A stretch of 62,232 nt of DNA from UBA7359 sp964523895. GTDB lineage: Bacteria; Pseudomonadota; Gammaproteobacteria; Eutrophobiales; Eutrophobiaceae. The notes below the pieces were generated by a model. The model saw only the letters and a program-made list of their open reading frames with translations. It made no database searches and was not told where the DNA came from. Below, in pieces: positions 9,274 through 18,733 of the stretch. Where the stretch lies: positions 1-62,232 of the forward strand of contig CAZGBJ010000014.1 in assembly GCA_964523895.1 (NCBI GenBank), written 5' to 3'. The translations under genes and the position numbers were made by a program. Each line of letters begins with the position of its first letter. The stretch's first letter is position 1.

Positions 9274-9945
9274 ATGAATCAATTCGAACTCGTTGCCGAA
9301 AAGCGCGAAGACGTAGGGAAGGGTGCGAGCCGCCGCCTACGCAACGCTGGCAAATTACCTGGTATCGTTTACGGTACCGACAAAGACGCTGTCATGATCA
9401 CGCTTGCTCATAATGAAGTAATGCATCAACTGGAAAATGAAGCGTTCTATTCAAAAATTCTGACACTTAAAGTAGGAAAAGATAGCGAAAAGGTCGTGTT
9501 GAAAGACCTGCAACGTCATCCCTATAAAATTCAGTTAATGCATATTGATTTATTACGCATTAAAGAGAATGAAGCATTAACTATGCGTGTCCCACTTCAC
9601 TTTATTAATGAAGATATAGCCATAGGTGTTAAAGAAGGCGGTGGTGTTGTTAGTCATCTTCTAACAGAATTAGATATCGTTTGTTTACCAAAAGATCTTC
9701 CTGAATATATCGAAGTAGATATGGCGGAAGTTGCTCTTGATGAAACAATACATCTTAGTCATCTGGTATTACCTGAAGGTGTACAGCTTCATAGCCTGTT
9801 ACATGGTGGCGATGACTCTCTCTCTGTTGCCTCTATTCACATCGCTAAGGGTATTGTTGAAGAAGAAGAGACTTCAGAAGAAATTGCAGAAGGTGAAGAA
9901 GGCGCTGCTGTTGAAGGCGAAGAAGAAAAAGACGACGAAAGCTAG
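9274..9945 (+). CDS. rplY: Large-subunit ribosomal protein L25, long CTC-type form
   Basis: 223 residues, more than twice the enteric L25 (about 94). Residues 1-95 are the 5S-rRNA-binding L25 domain (FELVAEKREDVGKGASRRLR). Residues about 100-190 are the beta-barrel C-terminal domain of the general-stress CTC form. A very acidic tail follows (EEEETSEEIAEGEEG and more, from about residue 195). The order prs-rplY-pth-ychF is conserved. GGGAG precedes the start. Confidence 0.95.
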   Translation: MNQFELVAEKREDVGKGASRRLRNAGKLPGIVYGTDKDAVMITLAHNEVMHQLENEAFYSKILTLKVGKDSEKVVLKDLQRHPYKIQLMHIDLLRIKENEALTMRVPLHFINEDIAIGVKEGGGVVSHLLTELDIVCLPKDLPEYIEVDMAEVALDETIHLSHLVLPEGVQLHSLLHGGDDSLSVASIHIAKGIVEEEETSEEIAEGEEGAAVEGEEEKDDES

Positions 9946-9992
9946 TTGCTTTTGTTCGTTGCTTTTCTGGCATCATGCGATGTCTTTAAGTA

Positions 9993-10580
9993 ATGTCTCT
10001 TCCAGTTAAACTAATCGTGGGCCTGGGTAATCCAGGCCCCGAATATTTAATGACTCGGCATAACGCCGGTTTTTGGTTTGTCGATGCGTTGGCAAACAAA
10101 CTCTCTTTACGTTTTTCTCAAGATAAAAAATCTCAATCTGAACTTTGTCGTTATCAAAGTGGTTCGGTGGATTGCTGGATCTGTAAACCACAAACTTTTA
10201 TGAATGACAGTGGGATTGCTGTGCAAGCATTAAGCAGTTATTACAAGATTCCAATGGATCAAATTATGGTTGTTCATGACGAAATTGATTTATCACCCGG
10301 TACAACACGTTTAAAAGAAGGCGGTGGTCATGGAGGTCATAATGGTTTACGCGATATTATTCAGCGTACCGGCGACAAAGATTTCATGCGTTTAAGGATT
10401 GGCGTTGGGCATCCCGGCAGTAAAGACCAGGTTGTTCCTTATGTTCTGGGGCGCGCTAGTGCTGACGAAGAAGATAAAATATTAGAATCTTTTTCTTTGG
10501 CGCTTGAAAAAAGCGATCAATTTTTTGGCGACAAGCTTAATAAATTGATGACGGAACTGAATAATAAAAACAATTCATAA
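9993..10580 (+). CDS. pth: Peptidyl-tRNA hydrolase
   Basis: 195 residues. It cleaves peptidyl-tRNA dropped from ribosomes. Conserved elements: KLIVGLGNPGPEYLMTRHNAGF, which contains the catalytic histidine (HNAGF), the substrate asparagine in KPQTFMNDSG, and HDEIDLSPG followed by the GGGHGGHNGLRD signature. It lies 47 bases after rplY and 24 bases before ychF. Confidence 0.97.
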   Translation: MSLPVKLIVGLGNPGPEYLMTRHNAGFWFVDALANKLSLRFSQDKKSQSELCRYQSGSVDCWICKPQTFMNDSGIAVQALSSYYKIPMDQIMVVHDEIDLSPGTTRLKEGGGHGGHNGLRDIIQRTGDKDFMRLRIGVGHPGSKDQVVPYVLGRASADEEDKILESFSLALEKSDQFFGDKLNKLMTELNNKNNS

Positions 10581-10604
10581 GAGTTATAACACGGTAATTA
10601 TTAT

Positions 10605-11696
10605 ATGGGCTTTAAATGTGGCATTGTTGGTTTACCGAATGTAGGTAAATCAACGCTTTTTAATGCACTAACAAATTCAGAGATAGATGCAGAGAATTAT
10701 CCTTTTTGTACCATCGATCCTCATGTTGGCGTTGTCGCCATGCCTGATCCTCGTTTACAACAACTGGCTGATATAGCGAATCCACAGAAAGTGGTTCCAA
10801 CTACTATGGAGTTTGTTGATATTGCCGGTCTGGTTGAAGGCGCATCAAAAGGCGAAGGACTGGGGAATAAGTTTCTTGCCAACATTCGTGAAACACATGC
10901 GATTGCTCAGGTCGTGCGTTGTTTTGATGATGATAATGTGGTGCATGTCGCTGGCAAGGTCGATCCTCTTTCAGATATTGACGTGATTAATACAGAGCTT
11001 TGCCTTGCCGATCAGGAATCAGTGGCTAAGGCTTTACAGAAAGCAGTTAAGTTAGGTCGTAGTGGTGATAAGGTCGCGAAACAAGAACAGGAACAACTTG
11101 AAGCAATAATGGCACATCTTGATCAAGGATTACCCGTACGTGCAATGGAATTGTCAGAAGACGATTTGGAAGTCATTAAACACTTACAATTACTCACGCT
11201 AAAACCGACTCTATACATTGCTAATGTTGAAGAAGATGGTTTACATTCGAATCTCTGGATAGAAAAATTACAGGCACTTGCTGATAAGGAAGGTGCGCAG
11301 CTAATTGCGGTATGTGCTGCTATTGAATCAGAAGTATCTCAATTGGAAGAGGACGAAAAACAGGAATTCCTGGAAGCATTAGATATGGAAGAACCGGGGC
11401 TTAATCGTATCATTCGTGCCGGTTATAAATTGCTTCGTTTACAAACATATTTTACCGCTGGGCCGAAAGAAGTGCGTGCCTGGACTATGCCAATAGGCGC
11501 AACCGCACCAAAAGCAGCCGCCGTTATTCATACTGATTTTGAACGTGGGTTTATTCGCGCAGAAGTTACCGGATTTAAAGACTATATTGAATGCAATGGA
11601 GAACAAGGCGCAAAGGAAGCAGGAAAATGGCGTTCAGAAGGAAAGGAATATATCGTTAATGATGGGGATGTTATTCTCTTTAGATTTAACGTTTAG
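10605..11696 (+). CDS. ychF: Redox-regulated ribosome-associated ATPase YchF/OLA1
   Basis: 363 residues, the exact family length. The G1 loop GLPNVGKSTLF is near the N-terminus, the G3 DIAGLVEGASKGEGLGN segment follows, and NVEE replaces the canonical NKxD, the feature behind YchF's ATP preference. The C-terminal TGS domain contains LLRLQTYFTAGPKEVRAWT. Follows pth, as in most gammaproteobacteria. Confidence 0.97.
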   Translation: MGFKCGIVGLPNVGKSTLFNALTNSEIDAENYPFCTIDPHVGVVAMPDPRLQQLADIANPQKVVPTTMEFVDIAGLVEGASKGEGLGNKFLANIRETHAIAQVVRCFDDDNVVHVAGKVDPLSDIDVINTELCLADQESVAKALQKAVKLGRSGDKVAKQEQEQLEAIMAHLDQGLPVRAMELSEDDLEVIKHLQLLTLKPTLYIANVEEDGLHSNLWIEKLQALADKEGAQLIAVCAAIESEVSQLEEDEKQEFLEALDMEEPGLNRIIRAGYKLLRLQTYFTAGPKEVRAWTMPIGATAPKAAAVIHTDFERGFIRAEVTGFKDYIECNGEQGAKEAGKWRSEGKEYIVNDGDVILFRFNV

Positions 11697-11728
11697 GATA
11701 TTTTAAAGCTGATAAACAGGTTGTTGTT

Positions 11729-12148
11729 ATGGATTCACCTTTCCATCTTGCATTTCCAGTTAAGGACATAGAATCAACACGTGCGTTTTATATTGAAATT
11801 ATAGGTTGCTCAGTTGGTCGTGAATCCAGGCGTTGGATAGATTTTAATTTCTTTGGCCATCAAATTTCTGCACATGTAAAACCAGAAGCGCTAGAGAATA
11901 CTTCAACAAATCCTGTTGATGGTGACTCTGTTCCAGTACGGCATTTTGGTTTAGTGCTAGAATGGGATGCATGGCATCAATTGGTTGAACGGTTAAATAA
12001 AAAAGAAATTAAATATTTAATTAAACCAACGACAAGATTTGAAGGAGAAGTTGGTGAACAAGCAACACTTTTTATTATTGATCCGAGCGGCAATGCACTT
12101 GAATTTAAATCATTCAAGGATCGTGAACAATTGTTTGCCACGAGTTAA
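11729..12148 (+). CDS. VOC (glyoxalase/bleomycin-resistance) superfamily protein
   Basis: 139 residues with two beta-alpha-beta-beta-beta units: the first begins FHLAFPVKDIESTRAFYIEIIGC and the second starts at VRHFGLVLEWDAW. The end, FIIDPSGNALEFKSF, is the typical VOC D-P-x-G-N-x-x-E segment. His near the start of each half and Glu near the end could bind a metal. Members include dioxygenases and resistance proteins; I cannot assign a substrate. It is close to the small gene that follows, so the two may be co-transcribed. Confidence 0.85.
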   Translation: MDSPFHLAFPVKDIESTRAFYIEIIGCSVGRESRRWIDFNFFGHQISAHVKPEALENTSTNPVDGDSVPVRHFGLVLEWDAWHQLVERLNKKEIKYLIKPTTRFEGEVGEQATLFIIDPSGNALEFKSFKDREQLFATS

Positions 12149-12154
12149 GAGATA

Positions 12155-12316
12155 GTGAATAAGAAAAGCGAAATAAATTTGCCACCGAAACCTGTCGAGC
12201 CGGACATGTCCGAATGTTGCCAACGAAACTGTGAAAATTGTGTCTTTGTTTATTACGAAAGGGCGCTTGAACGTTGGCAGGAAAAGATTGATAGGATTAA
12301 AAAGAAAACCGTCTAG
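12155..12316 (+). CDS. Small oxidoreductase-like domain protein (53 codons)
   Basis: An open frame of 53 codons from a GTG, seven bases after the VOC gene, ending TAG at 12316. The translation contains DMSECCQRNCENCVFVYYER, then a basic helix ALERWQEKIDRIKK. The C-C-x(4)-C-x(2)-C cysteine set followed by V-x-Y-x-E is the pattern of the short oxidoreductase-like domain (PF09791 type) found at the N-terminus of some eukaryotic oxidoreductases and as stand-alone bacterial proteins. The four cysteines suggest a metal site. The start codon is the least certain part; a proline-rich lead supports the GTG. Confidence 0.75.
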   Translation: MNKKSEINLPPKPVEPDMSECCQRNCENCVFVYYERALERWQEKIDRIKKKTV

Positions 12317-12381
12317 TTTTAATTGTTTTTATTCCAAATTAAAGACAAAATGCAGGTGTGGTCAAATAACAAAACAATTGT

Positions 12382-13266
12382 TTAGTTATGAATTTTATAA
12401 GCAAACAACTTATTGTCTTTCATCATAGGAATTAATATCAGGTCTTTTTTTATAACTAATTCGTGATCGGCACTACCTTGGCTGAGTTCTAGCAACTTTG
12501 TCATTTCACCATTACTCTTTATATGAAAGAGTCCGCCGTTTAACCAATCAGTAACATAAAAACCGAGTTCATCACTGCCCTCAACTCCATCCAGATTTCC
12601 AACAGGTGAACCATCACCAATAGAAGAAATATTTTTCGTGGTGATTGAGATACGTTTTAAATGTCCTGCGACTTCTGTAGCAAAGCCGTCGGTCATTTTT
12701 CCCCAGCAGCCAACGATTATGTCGTCTTCAGTAAAGTGCAGGCCATTTGGGTTATCCAGCTCTTCTGATTCTATCCAGATCTGAAAATCATCACCGCTTA
12801 ACTTATGAATACGGTTTAATACCATATCAGAAACATAGATATCTCCATTATCTGCATTGTCTACATCATTTAAAAATTTTGCATCATCGACTTTAAATCG
12901 ATTAATAATACGGCCATGATCAATATCAATAGCGACAAGTTCATCAATGTCGGCGACATAAAGAGTACGATCATAGACAGCGAGTCCTTTAGGCGCATTC
13001 AATCCGGCAACCCATTTCTCATTTAGCATATTGCCGTTGACTGAAACAATGGAAATAAAACCGTTGCTATCTTTATCATTCGGTCCGCCATTAACGTTGG
13101 AAACGTAAAGAAGGTTAAGTCGTTTGTCATATACGACCGATTCCGGATTTTTAAAACCATCCAGTTCCCATGAGTGTTCCAGTTTGTGAGAATCAGCGGC
13201 GGCTAAATGAACGAATAAAAATGAGAGTAACGTGATTAAGAAAATATTTATGTTATGAGTAAACAT
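12382..13266 (-). CDS. Exported SMP-30/NHL-like beta-propeller protein
   Basis: 294 residues with a clear signal peptide (residues 1-24, ending LAAADS). The mature protein shows repeated blade-like segments, such as PKGLAVYDRTLYVADI, DIYVSDMVLNRIHKL and GFYVTDWLNGGLFHIK, as in SMP-30/gluconolactonase or NHL propellers. Periplasmic; substrate unknown. It converges on the small gene to its left and follows trpC with a 36-base gap, so it may be read through from the trp operon. Confidence 0.75.
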   Translation of the reverse strand: MFTHNINIFLITLLSFLFVHLAAADSHKLEHSWELDGFKNPESVVYDKRLNLLYVSNVNGGPNDKDSNGFISIVSVNGNMLNEKWVAGLNAPKGLAVYDRTLYVADIDELVAIDIDHGRIINRFKVDDAKFLNDVDNADNGDIYVSDMVLNRIHKLSGDDFQIWIESEELDNPNGLHFTEDDIIVGCWGKMTDGFATEVAGHLKRISITTKNISSIGDGSPVGNLDGVEGSDELGFYVTDWLNGGLFHIKSNGEMTKLLELSQGSADHELVIKKDLILIPMMKDNKLFAYKIHN

Positions 13267-13302
13267 AGATGTAACTCCCGTGTAGGTAAATGTTATTTTA
13301 AA

Positions 13303-14109
13303 TTAATCTGAAAAGAATAAATCTTTCAATTCTGCTCCTGGATCTTCTGCTTTCATAAAAGCTTCGCCGACAAGGAAGGCATTCACATTGTTCTTGCGCA
13401 TTAATTTAATATCATTTTGTGTATGTATTCCGCTTTCGGTGACGACGGTACGGTCATGAAAAACATCGGTTAACAAATCCAGTGTTGTATTCAGATCGGT
13501 TTCAAAGGTATGTAGATCGCGATTATTGATGCCTATTAATGGTGTGCGTAACATCATGCCACGCTCTAGTTCTTCACGATCATGCACTTCAACTAATACA
13601 TCCAATCCGATCTCAGTCGATACACCAACCAGATCCTGCATTTGCATGTCGGACAAGGCCGAGACAATAATCAAGATGGCATCGGCACCGATCACTTTGG
13701 CTTCGTACACCTGATAAGGATCGATCATGAAATCTTTACGTATGATCGGTAATTCACAAGCAGCGTGAGCCTGTTTTAGATAGTCATCCGAACCCTGAAA
13801 AAATTGAATATCGGTTAAAACAGATAAACAACAGGCACCACCGTCAGCATAACTTTTGGCAATGTCGGTGGGATTAAAATTTTCACGGATAATACCTTTA
13901 CTCGGTGAAGCTTTTTTTATTTCAGCAATAATACCCGGTCTTCCTGCCTCAATGGTTTTTAATAAACTGGAGGTGAAGCCGCGTCTTGCCTCGCTATCAT
14001 CAGCACGATGTTTTAATTCGTCTAGTGATGCTTTATTTTTAACGTGGTCTACATACTCGGTTTTATAGGCGAGTATGTTTTTTAATATGTCAGGCGTATT
14101 ATCTTGCAT
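13303..14109 (-). CDS. trpC: Indole-3-glycerol phosphate synthase
   Basis: 268 residues from the ATG at 14109 (MQDNTPDILKNILAYK); the frame is open further upstream into trpD, but that extension is not part of the family. It catalyses ring closure of CdRP to indole-3-glycerol phosphate. Conserved segments: EIKKASPSKG, DIQFFQGS-x-x-YL, PIIRKDFMIDPYQV, GINNRDLHTF and VTESGIHT. Not fused to trpF. Ten bases downstream of trpD. Confidence 0.96.
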   Translation of the reverse strand: MQDNTPDILKNILAYKTEYVDHVKNKASLDELKHRADDSEARRGFTSSLLKTIEAGRPGIIAEIKKASPSKGIIRENFNPTDIAKSYADGGACCLSVLTDIQFFQGSDDYLKQAHAACELPIIRKDFMIDPYQVYEAKVIGADAILIIVSALSDMQMQDLVGVSTEIGLDVLVEVHDREELERGMMLRTPLIGINNRDLHTFETDLNTTLDLLTDVFHDRTVVTESGIHTQNDIKLMRKNNVNAFLVGEAFMKAEDPGAELKDLFFSD

Positions 14110-14119
14110 AAGACTAGGT

Positions 14120-15136
14120 TTAAAATGATTGGCTGTGTTGAATAAATTGTTCCAACTTTTCTTTTGCAGCACCAGACTCAATATTTGACATCGCTTTAGA
14201 CACGCCATCTTTTATTGAATCAGCAAGTCCTGCGGCATAAATTGCAGCGCCAGCATTAAGACAAACGATATCTCTAGCCGCTCCTTCCTTATTATCCAAT
14301 ACCGAATGCATCACGTTTAAACTATCATCAACACCTTTAACGGCTAATGCTGAAATATCCTGTTGTTCCATATCAAAGTCATTTGGACTGATTTCGAAAT
14401 GTTTAATTTGTCCGTCTTTTAATTCTGCAATATATGTTTTTGCAGAAATACTAATTTCATCGAGGCCGTCGTCTGCGTGAACCACTAATACATGTTCGCT
14501 ACCCAGTTGTTTCAATGTTTCAGAAAGAGGCGCAAGCCAATCTTGACTGAACACGCCAATTACTTGATTCGGCGCAGCAGCGGGATTAGTCAAAGGGCCT
14601 AGTACATTAAATAAAGTACGAATACCTAACTCACGACGTGGGCCAATTGCATGCTTCATTGCACTATGATGCATAGGCGCGAACATAAAACCAATACCAA
14701 CATTTTCTATACAACTTACAACTTGCTCGGCATTTAATTCCAGATTAACACCGGCAGCTTCCAATACATCGGCGCTACCGGATTTACTCGAGACAGAACG
14801 ATTGCCATGTTTAGCTACTTTAGCGCCGCTGGCGGCAACAACAAAAGCAGATGTCGTGGAGATGTTAAACGTATTAGCACCATCACCACCGGTACCACAG
14901 GTGTCTACTAAATGTGTTTTATCAACGTTTACTTTTTCCGCAAGTTCACGCATGACTTCAGCAGCAGCTGTTATCTCATCAACACTTTCGCCCTTTAAAC
15001 GTAGCGCAACCAATAAGCCGCCAATTTGTGCTGGCGTTGCTTCACCTTGCATAATAGTTTTCATCACCACATGCATATCAGCACGATTTAAATCGTTGCC
15101 GTTGATAACTTCATTAATTGCTGATTGTATATCCAT
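14120..15136 (-). CDS. trpD: Anthranilate phosphoribosyltransferase
   Basis: 338 residues. It transfers phosphoribose from PRPP to anthranilate. The PRPP loop is DTCGTGGDGANTFN, followed by KHGNRSVSSKSGSADVLEAAG and the anthranilate-site segment containing MHHSAMKHAIGPRRELG. A separate gene from trpG, unlike the fused enteric form. Nine bases after trpG. Confidence 0.97.
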   Translation of the reverse strand: MDIQSAINEVINGNDLNRADMHVVMKTIMQGEATPAQIGGLLVALRLKGESVDEITAAAEVMRELAEKVNVDKTHLVDTCGTGGDGANTFNISTTSAFVVAASGAKVAKHGNRSVSSKSGSADVLEAAGVNLELNAEQVVSCIENVGIGFMFAPMHHSAMKHAIGPRRELGIRTLFNVLGPLTNPAAAPNQVIGVFSQDWLAPLSETLKQLGSEHVLVVHADDGLDEISISAKTYIAELKDGQIKHFEISPNDFDMEQQDISALAVKGVDDSLNVMHSVLDNKEGAARDIVCLNAGAAIYAAGLADSIKDGVSKAMSNIESGAAKEKLEQFIQHSQSF

Positions 15137-15145
15137 TGTTGATTC

Positions 15146-15727
15146 TTAATTTTGGTTTAGAAAGTTTGACAATAACTCATGGCCATAAGATGTCAAAATT
15201 GATTCGGGATGAAACTGTACACCCGATATTGCTAATTCTTTATGCTTAACACCCATGATTTCATCTATCTCTCCGTCTTGATTCTGTGTCCAAGCGGTGA
15301 TTTCAAAACAATCAGGCAAAGATTCTTTTTCAATGACGAGAGAATGATAACGTGTTGCAGTGTACGGGTTCTCAAAGCCTTTAAAGACATCCGTATTGTT
15401 ATGGTAAATATCGGATGTTTTACCGTGCATAATATTATGTGCATGAACTATCTTGCCACCAAACGCCTGGCCGATACTTTGATGACCAAGGCAAACGCCT
15501 AATATTGGAATTTGTCCTTTGAATTTATTAATGACATCAATAGATATTCCCGCTTCATTCGGTGTACAAGGACCGGGTGATATAACAATGTGTTCAGGTG
15601 ATAATCTTTCTATCTCGGCAACAGAAATTTTATCATTACGATGCACGTGTACGTCTTGCCCGAGTTCACCAAAATACTGAACCAGGTTATAGGTAAACGA
15701 ATCGTAATTGTCGATCATTAATAACAT
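15146..15727 (-). CDS. trpG: Anthranilate synthase component II (glutamine amidotransferase)
   Basis: 193 residues, a class I glutamine amidotransferase giving ammonia to TrpE. The nucleophile is C79 in GVCLGHQSIGQAFGG; the oxyanion segment is SPGPCTPNEAG; the His-Glu pair is in GVQFHPESI. In many bacteria the same protein serves p-aminobenzoate synthase (PabA); no pabB is present here. Lies 26 bases after trpE. Confidence 0.95.
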   Translation of the reverse strand: MLLMIDNYDSFTYNLVQYFGELGQDVHVHRNDKISVAEIERLSPEHIVISPGPCTPNEAGISIDVINKFKGQIPILGVCLGHQSIGQAFGGKIVHAHNIMHGKTSDIYHNNTDVFKGFENPYTATRYHSLVIEKESLPDCFEITAWTQNQDGEIDEIMGVKHKELAISGVQFHPESILTSYGHELLSNFLNQN

Positions 15728-15753
15728 AGTGTTACCTTAATTAGACCCTGAAA

Positions 15754-17241
15754 TTATACTAGGCCTTTTTCAGCCAAACTAACTGCTCTGAAAATAGCAC
15801 GGCCTTTGTTCATCGTCTCGTCCCATTCATTTCTGGGAACTGAATCGGCGACAATGCCTGCACCAGCCTGTATATGCAAGGTCTTATCCTTTATAACTGC
15901 AGTGCGTATGGCAATCGCGGTATCCATATTCCCATTCCATGATAAATATCCGACAGCCCCTGAATAAACGCCACGTTTTACCGGTTCTAATTCATCGATA
16001 ATTTCCATGGCACGAATCTTTGGTGCGCCTGAAACAGTACCCGCTGGAAAAGTGGCACGTAAAACATCAATCGCACTCATGCCGTCTTTTAATTTCCCTG
16101 TGACATTTGAAACGATATGCATGACGTGAGAATAACGTTCAATAATCATTTTATCGGTCAAGCTTACGCTACCCATTTCTGCCACGCGACCGGCATCGTT
16201 ACGACCTAGATCAATCAACATTAAGTGCTCGGCTAGTTCTTTTGGATCTTGTAACAGATCTTTTTCCAGTGCTATATCTTCTTCTTCTGTCTTACCACGC
16301 GGACGCGTACCGGCGATAGGTCTTACGGTAACAATATCATCTTCAAGTCGAACCAGAATTTCTGGCGATGAGCCTACTATTTGGAAATCATCCAAATCAA
16401 GAAAATACATATAAGGCGAAGGATTGAGACAACGTAAAGCACGGTACAAATCAATTGGTGCTGATTCAAAAGGAATGGAAAGACGTTGTGACAATACAAC
16501 TTGCATGGCATCACCATCAACAATATATTGTTTTATCTTATCAACGCCAGCTTCATAATTTGCCTTAGTAAATCCTGAAACAAAATCATTTTCATCAACA
16601 TTACGTGAGCCATTTGATTTTGATTTACTAATTTGTTTGTTAGCAAGTGTCTCAACTATTTCATCAAGACGTTGCTGTGCATTTGAAAATGCATCCGCAT
16701 TATTCGGATCAGCATGCACAATGATATTCAATTTGCCAGCGAGATTATCAAATACGACAACTTCATCAGACACCATTAATAATATATCAGGCGAAGCAAT
16801 GGGATCGTCTTTATCATTTTTATTTAAACGAGGTTCGATATAGCGAATGGTTTCATAGCCGAAGTAGCCGACTAGGCCACCATTAAAACGTGGCATGCCA
16901 TCTATCTCTGCGACCATATAGGTTTTTTGGATACGTTCGATTTCAGCCAATGCATCTTCAACACTATATTCCTCAACAACCTTTCCATTTTCTTTTATTG
17001 TTATTTGGCTGCCATTCGTAGTAATAATTTTTTTTGCGGGTAAACCTATAATTGAATAACGGCCCCATTTTTCGCCGCCTTGTACAGATTCAAATAAATA
17101 CGAATAGGGAGCAGAGCACAGTTTCATATAAGTGCTAAGTGGTGTATCGAGATCAGCTAATACTTCACGCATCAAAGGGATACGGTTATATCCTTGACTT
17201 GCGAGTTGCTTAAATTCAGTTTCGTTTATCATGATGCTCAA
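15754..17241 (-). CDS. trpE: Anthranilate synthase component I
   Basis: 495 residues. It converts chorismate to anthranilate. The C-terminal chorismate-binding half has IVGSSPEILVR, RPIAGTRPRG, LIDLGRNDAGRVAE, FPAGTVSGAPK and IQAGAGIVADS. The N-terminal LMREVLADLDTPLS-x-Y segment carries the tryptophan feedback-site region. The ATG at 17241 overlaps the gph stop as ATGA; a second ATG three codons on is possible. No leader peptide or attenuator is seen, as expected since trpE is internal to an operon with gph and rpe. Confidence 0.97.
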   Translation of the reverse strand: MSIMINETEFKQLASQGYNRIPLMREVLADLDTPLSTYMKLCSAPYSYLFESVQGGEKWGRYSIIGLPAKKIITTNGSQITIKENGKVVEEYSVEDALAEIERIQKTYMVAEIDGMPRFNGGLVGYFGYETIRYIEPRLNKNDKDDPIASPDILLMVSDEVVVFDNLAGKLNIIVHADPNNADAFSNAQQRLDEIVETLANKQISKSKSNGSRNVDENDFVSGFTKANYEAGVDKIKQYIVDGDAMQVVLSQRLSIPFESAPIDLYRALRCLNPSPYMYFLDLDDFQIVGSSPEILVRLEDDIVTVRPIAGTRPRGKTEEEDIALEKDLLQDPKELAEHLMLIDLGRNDAGRVAEMGSVSLTDKMIIERYSHVMHIVSNVTGKLKDGMSAIDVLRATFPAGTVSGAPKIRAMEIIDELEPVKRGVYSGAVGYLSWNGNMDTAIAIRTAVIKDKTLHIQAGAGIVADSVPRNEWDETMNKGRAIFRAVSLAEKGLV

Positions 17242-17909
17242 TGAAACAATTCTGGCAAGTCTGCAAGGGAATCAACAACCGCATCCGGGTTTGTATCGTG
17301 GATATCATTACCGTGGTTATAACCATAGCTGACACAAACAATTTGAAAGCCTGCCGCGCGTGCAGCTTTAACATCACTTTCGGAATCACCAATCATTAGT
17401 GATTGAGCAGGATCCATTGAAAAAGTTGATGCAGCATGTAATAGAGGCAGAGGATGTGGTTTCTTTTTGGGCAGTGTGTCGCCGCCAATGATAATACTCA
17501 TCTCATTCATAAGACCCAGTTTTTCCAATATTGGCCCAACGAATTGTTCGTTTTTATTTGTAACACAACCAAGCGTCATATTTTTTTCCTTTAGAAAGTC
17601 GATACCTTCGCGAACACCGGGGTAGCAGGTACTGGTAGCACACATGTTCTCATTATAAATAGTCATAAACTTCTCAAAAGCGTCATCAAAAAGTGTTGCT
17701 TCTGCTTCACCGTTTATATCGTTTGTTAATGCACGATGTAATAACTTATCAACACCATTGCCAACCCAGTTACGGATACTATCCAATTCTCTTTCATCGA
17801 TTGATAATTCAAGCAGTGTTTTATTAACGGCATTTGCGAGATCAGGTATTGAGTCGACTAAAGTGCCATCAAGATCCAGTAATACCAGTTCGGGTGTTTT
17901 AATAGGCAT
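17238..17909 (-). CDS. gph: Phosphoglycolate phosphatase (HAD family)
   Basis: 223 residues. Catalytic HAD motif I is DLDGTLVDS (residues about 11-19), motif II is the T in GCVTNKNE, motif III K in PKKKPHPLPL, and motif IV MIGDSESDVKAARAAG. Gph removes phosphate from 2-phosphoglycolate, which arises from DNA repair or Rubisco oxygenation. Its neighbours rpe and trpE match the conserved rpe-gph-trpE order of pseudomonads and relatives. Confidence 0.92.
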   Translation of the reverse strand: MPIKTPELVLLDLDGTLVDSIPDLANAVNKTLLELSIDERELDSIRNWVGNGVDKLLHRALTNDINGEAEATLFDDAFEKFMTIYNENMCATSTCYPGVREGIDFLKEKNMTLGCVTNKNEQFVGPILEKLGLMNEMSIIIGGDTLPKKKPHPLPLLHAASTFSMDPAQSLMIGDSESDVKAARAAGFQIVCVSYGYNHGNDIHDTNPDAVVDSLADLPELFH

Positions 17910-17933
17910 AAGAAAAAATGAATAAATCAGGAA

Positions 17934-18608
17934 CTAACTGTTGGCTAGTTTTAATTGTTCTCGCATTGATGTGATCGTTGCTTTGTAATCATCGCCGGCA
18001 AAAATAGCGGAACCAGCGACAAAGGTGTCTGCCCCTGCCTCGGCAATTTGACGAATATTATCTACTTTGACGCCACCATCAATTTCAAGTCGTATTTCCC
18101 GACCGGAATCGTTAATCAATTGTCGTGCGGCTTTGAGTTTATTCAAAGCTGAATCAATAAAGGATTGACCGCCGAAACCCGGGTTAACCGACATCAGCAA
18201 TATCATGTCCACTTTATCCATGACATATTCAAGTGCATCAAGTGGTGTTGCCGGATTAAATACTAATCCAGATTTGCAGCCATTATCGCGGATTAATTGC
18301 AGAGTACGATCAAGATGCTCAGAGGCTTCCGGGTGAAAGGTAATATAGCTTGCGCCTGCTTCAGCAAAATCTGGAATAATGCGATCGACAGGCTTGATCA
18401 TTAAATGCACATCTAAAGGTGCGGTGATACCAAAATCACGTAAAGCTTTGACCACTATCGGACCGAAGGTCAGGTTGGGCACATAGTGATTGTCCATGAC
18501 ATCGACATGGATAAAATCGGCGCCTGCCGCTAAAACCGCCTCGGTTTCTTCTCCGAGCCGAGCCATGTCAGCTGATAAAATAGAAGGTGCAATTACTGGC
18601 TCAAACAT
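17934..18608 (-). CDS. rpe: Ribulose-phosphate 3-epimerase
   Basis: 224 residues from the ATG at 18608, giving MFEPVIAPSILSAD; the open frame extends 15 codons upstream but the family begins here. It interconverts ribulose 5-phosphate and xylulose 5-phosphate. Metal and catalytic residues lie in HVDVMDNHYVPNLTFGP, DVHLMI, MSVNPGFGGQSF and LEIDGGV. First gene of the rpe-gph-trpEGDC block. Confidence 0.97.
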   Translation of the reverse strand: MFEPVIAPSILSADMARLGEETEAVLAAGADFIHVDVMDNHYVPNLTFGPIVVKALRDFGITAPLDVHLMIKPVDRIIPDFAEAGASYITFHPEASEHLDRTLQLIRDNGCKSGLVFNPATPLDALEYVMDKVDMILLMSVNPGFGGQSFIDSALNKLKAARQLINDSGREIRLEIDGGVKVDNIRQIAEAGADTFVAGSAIFAGDDYKATITSMREQLKLANS

Positions 18609-18733
18609 CTTAATAATCCGTTTGTTTTCAGTTATATCCGATAAAGAGCGCAACTTTACCTGATCGGCACTACCATAGCCACTATCTGGCTCACTTGTTG
18701 CTAAATATATACTGAGGTTAAATTAGGAATATT

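Noticed and set aside
14110..14208. Longer N-terminus for TrpC
   Set aside because: It overlaps trpD and does not resemble the TrpC family.
15728..15753. trp attenuator between trpE and trpG
   Set aside because: The gap is too short and has no leader peptide or alternative hairpins.
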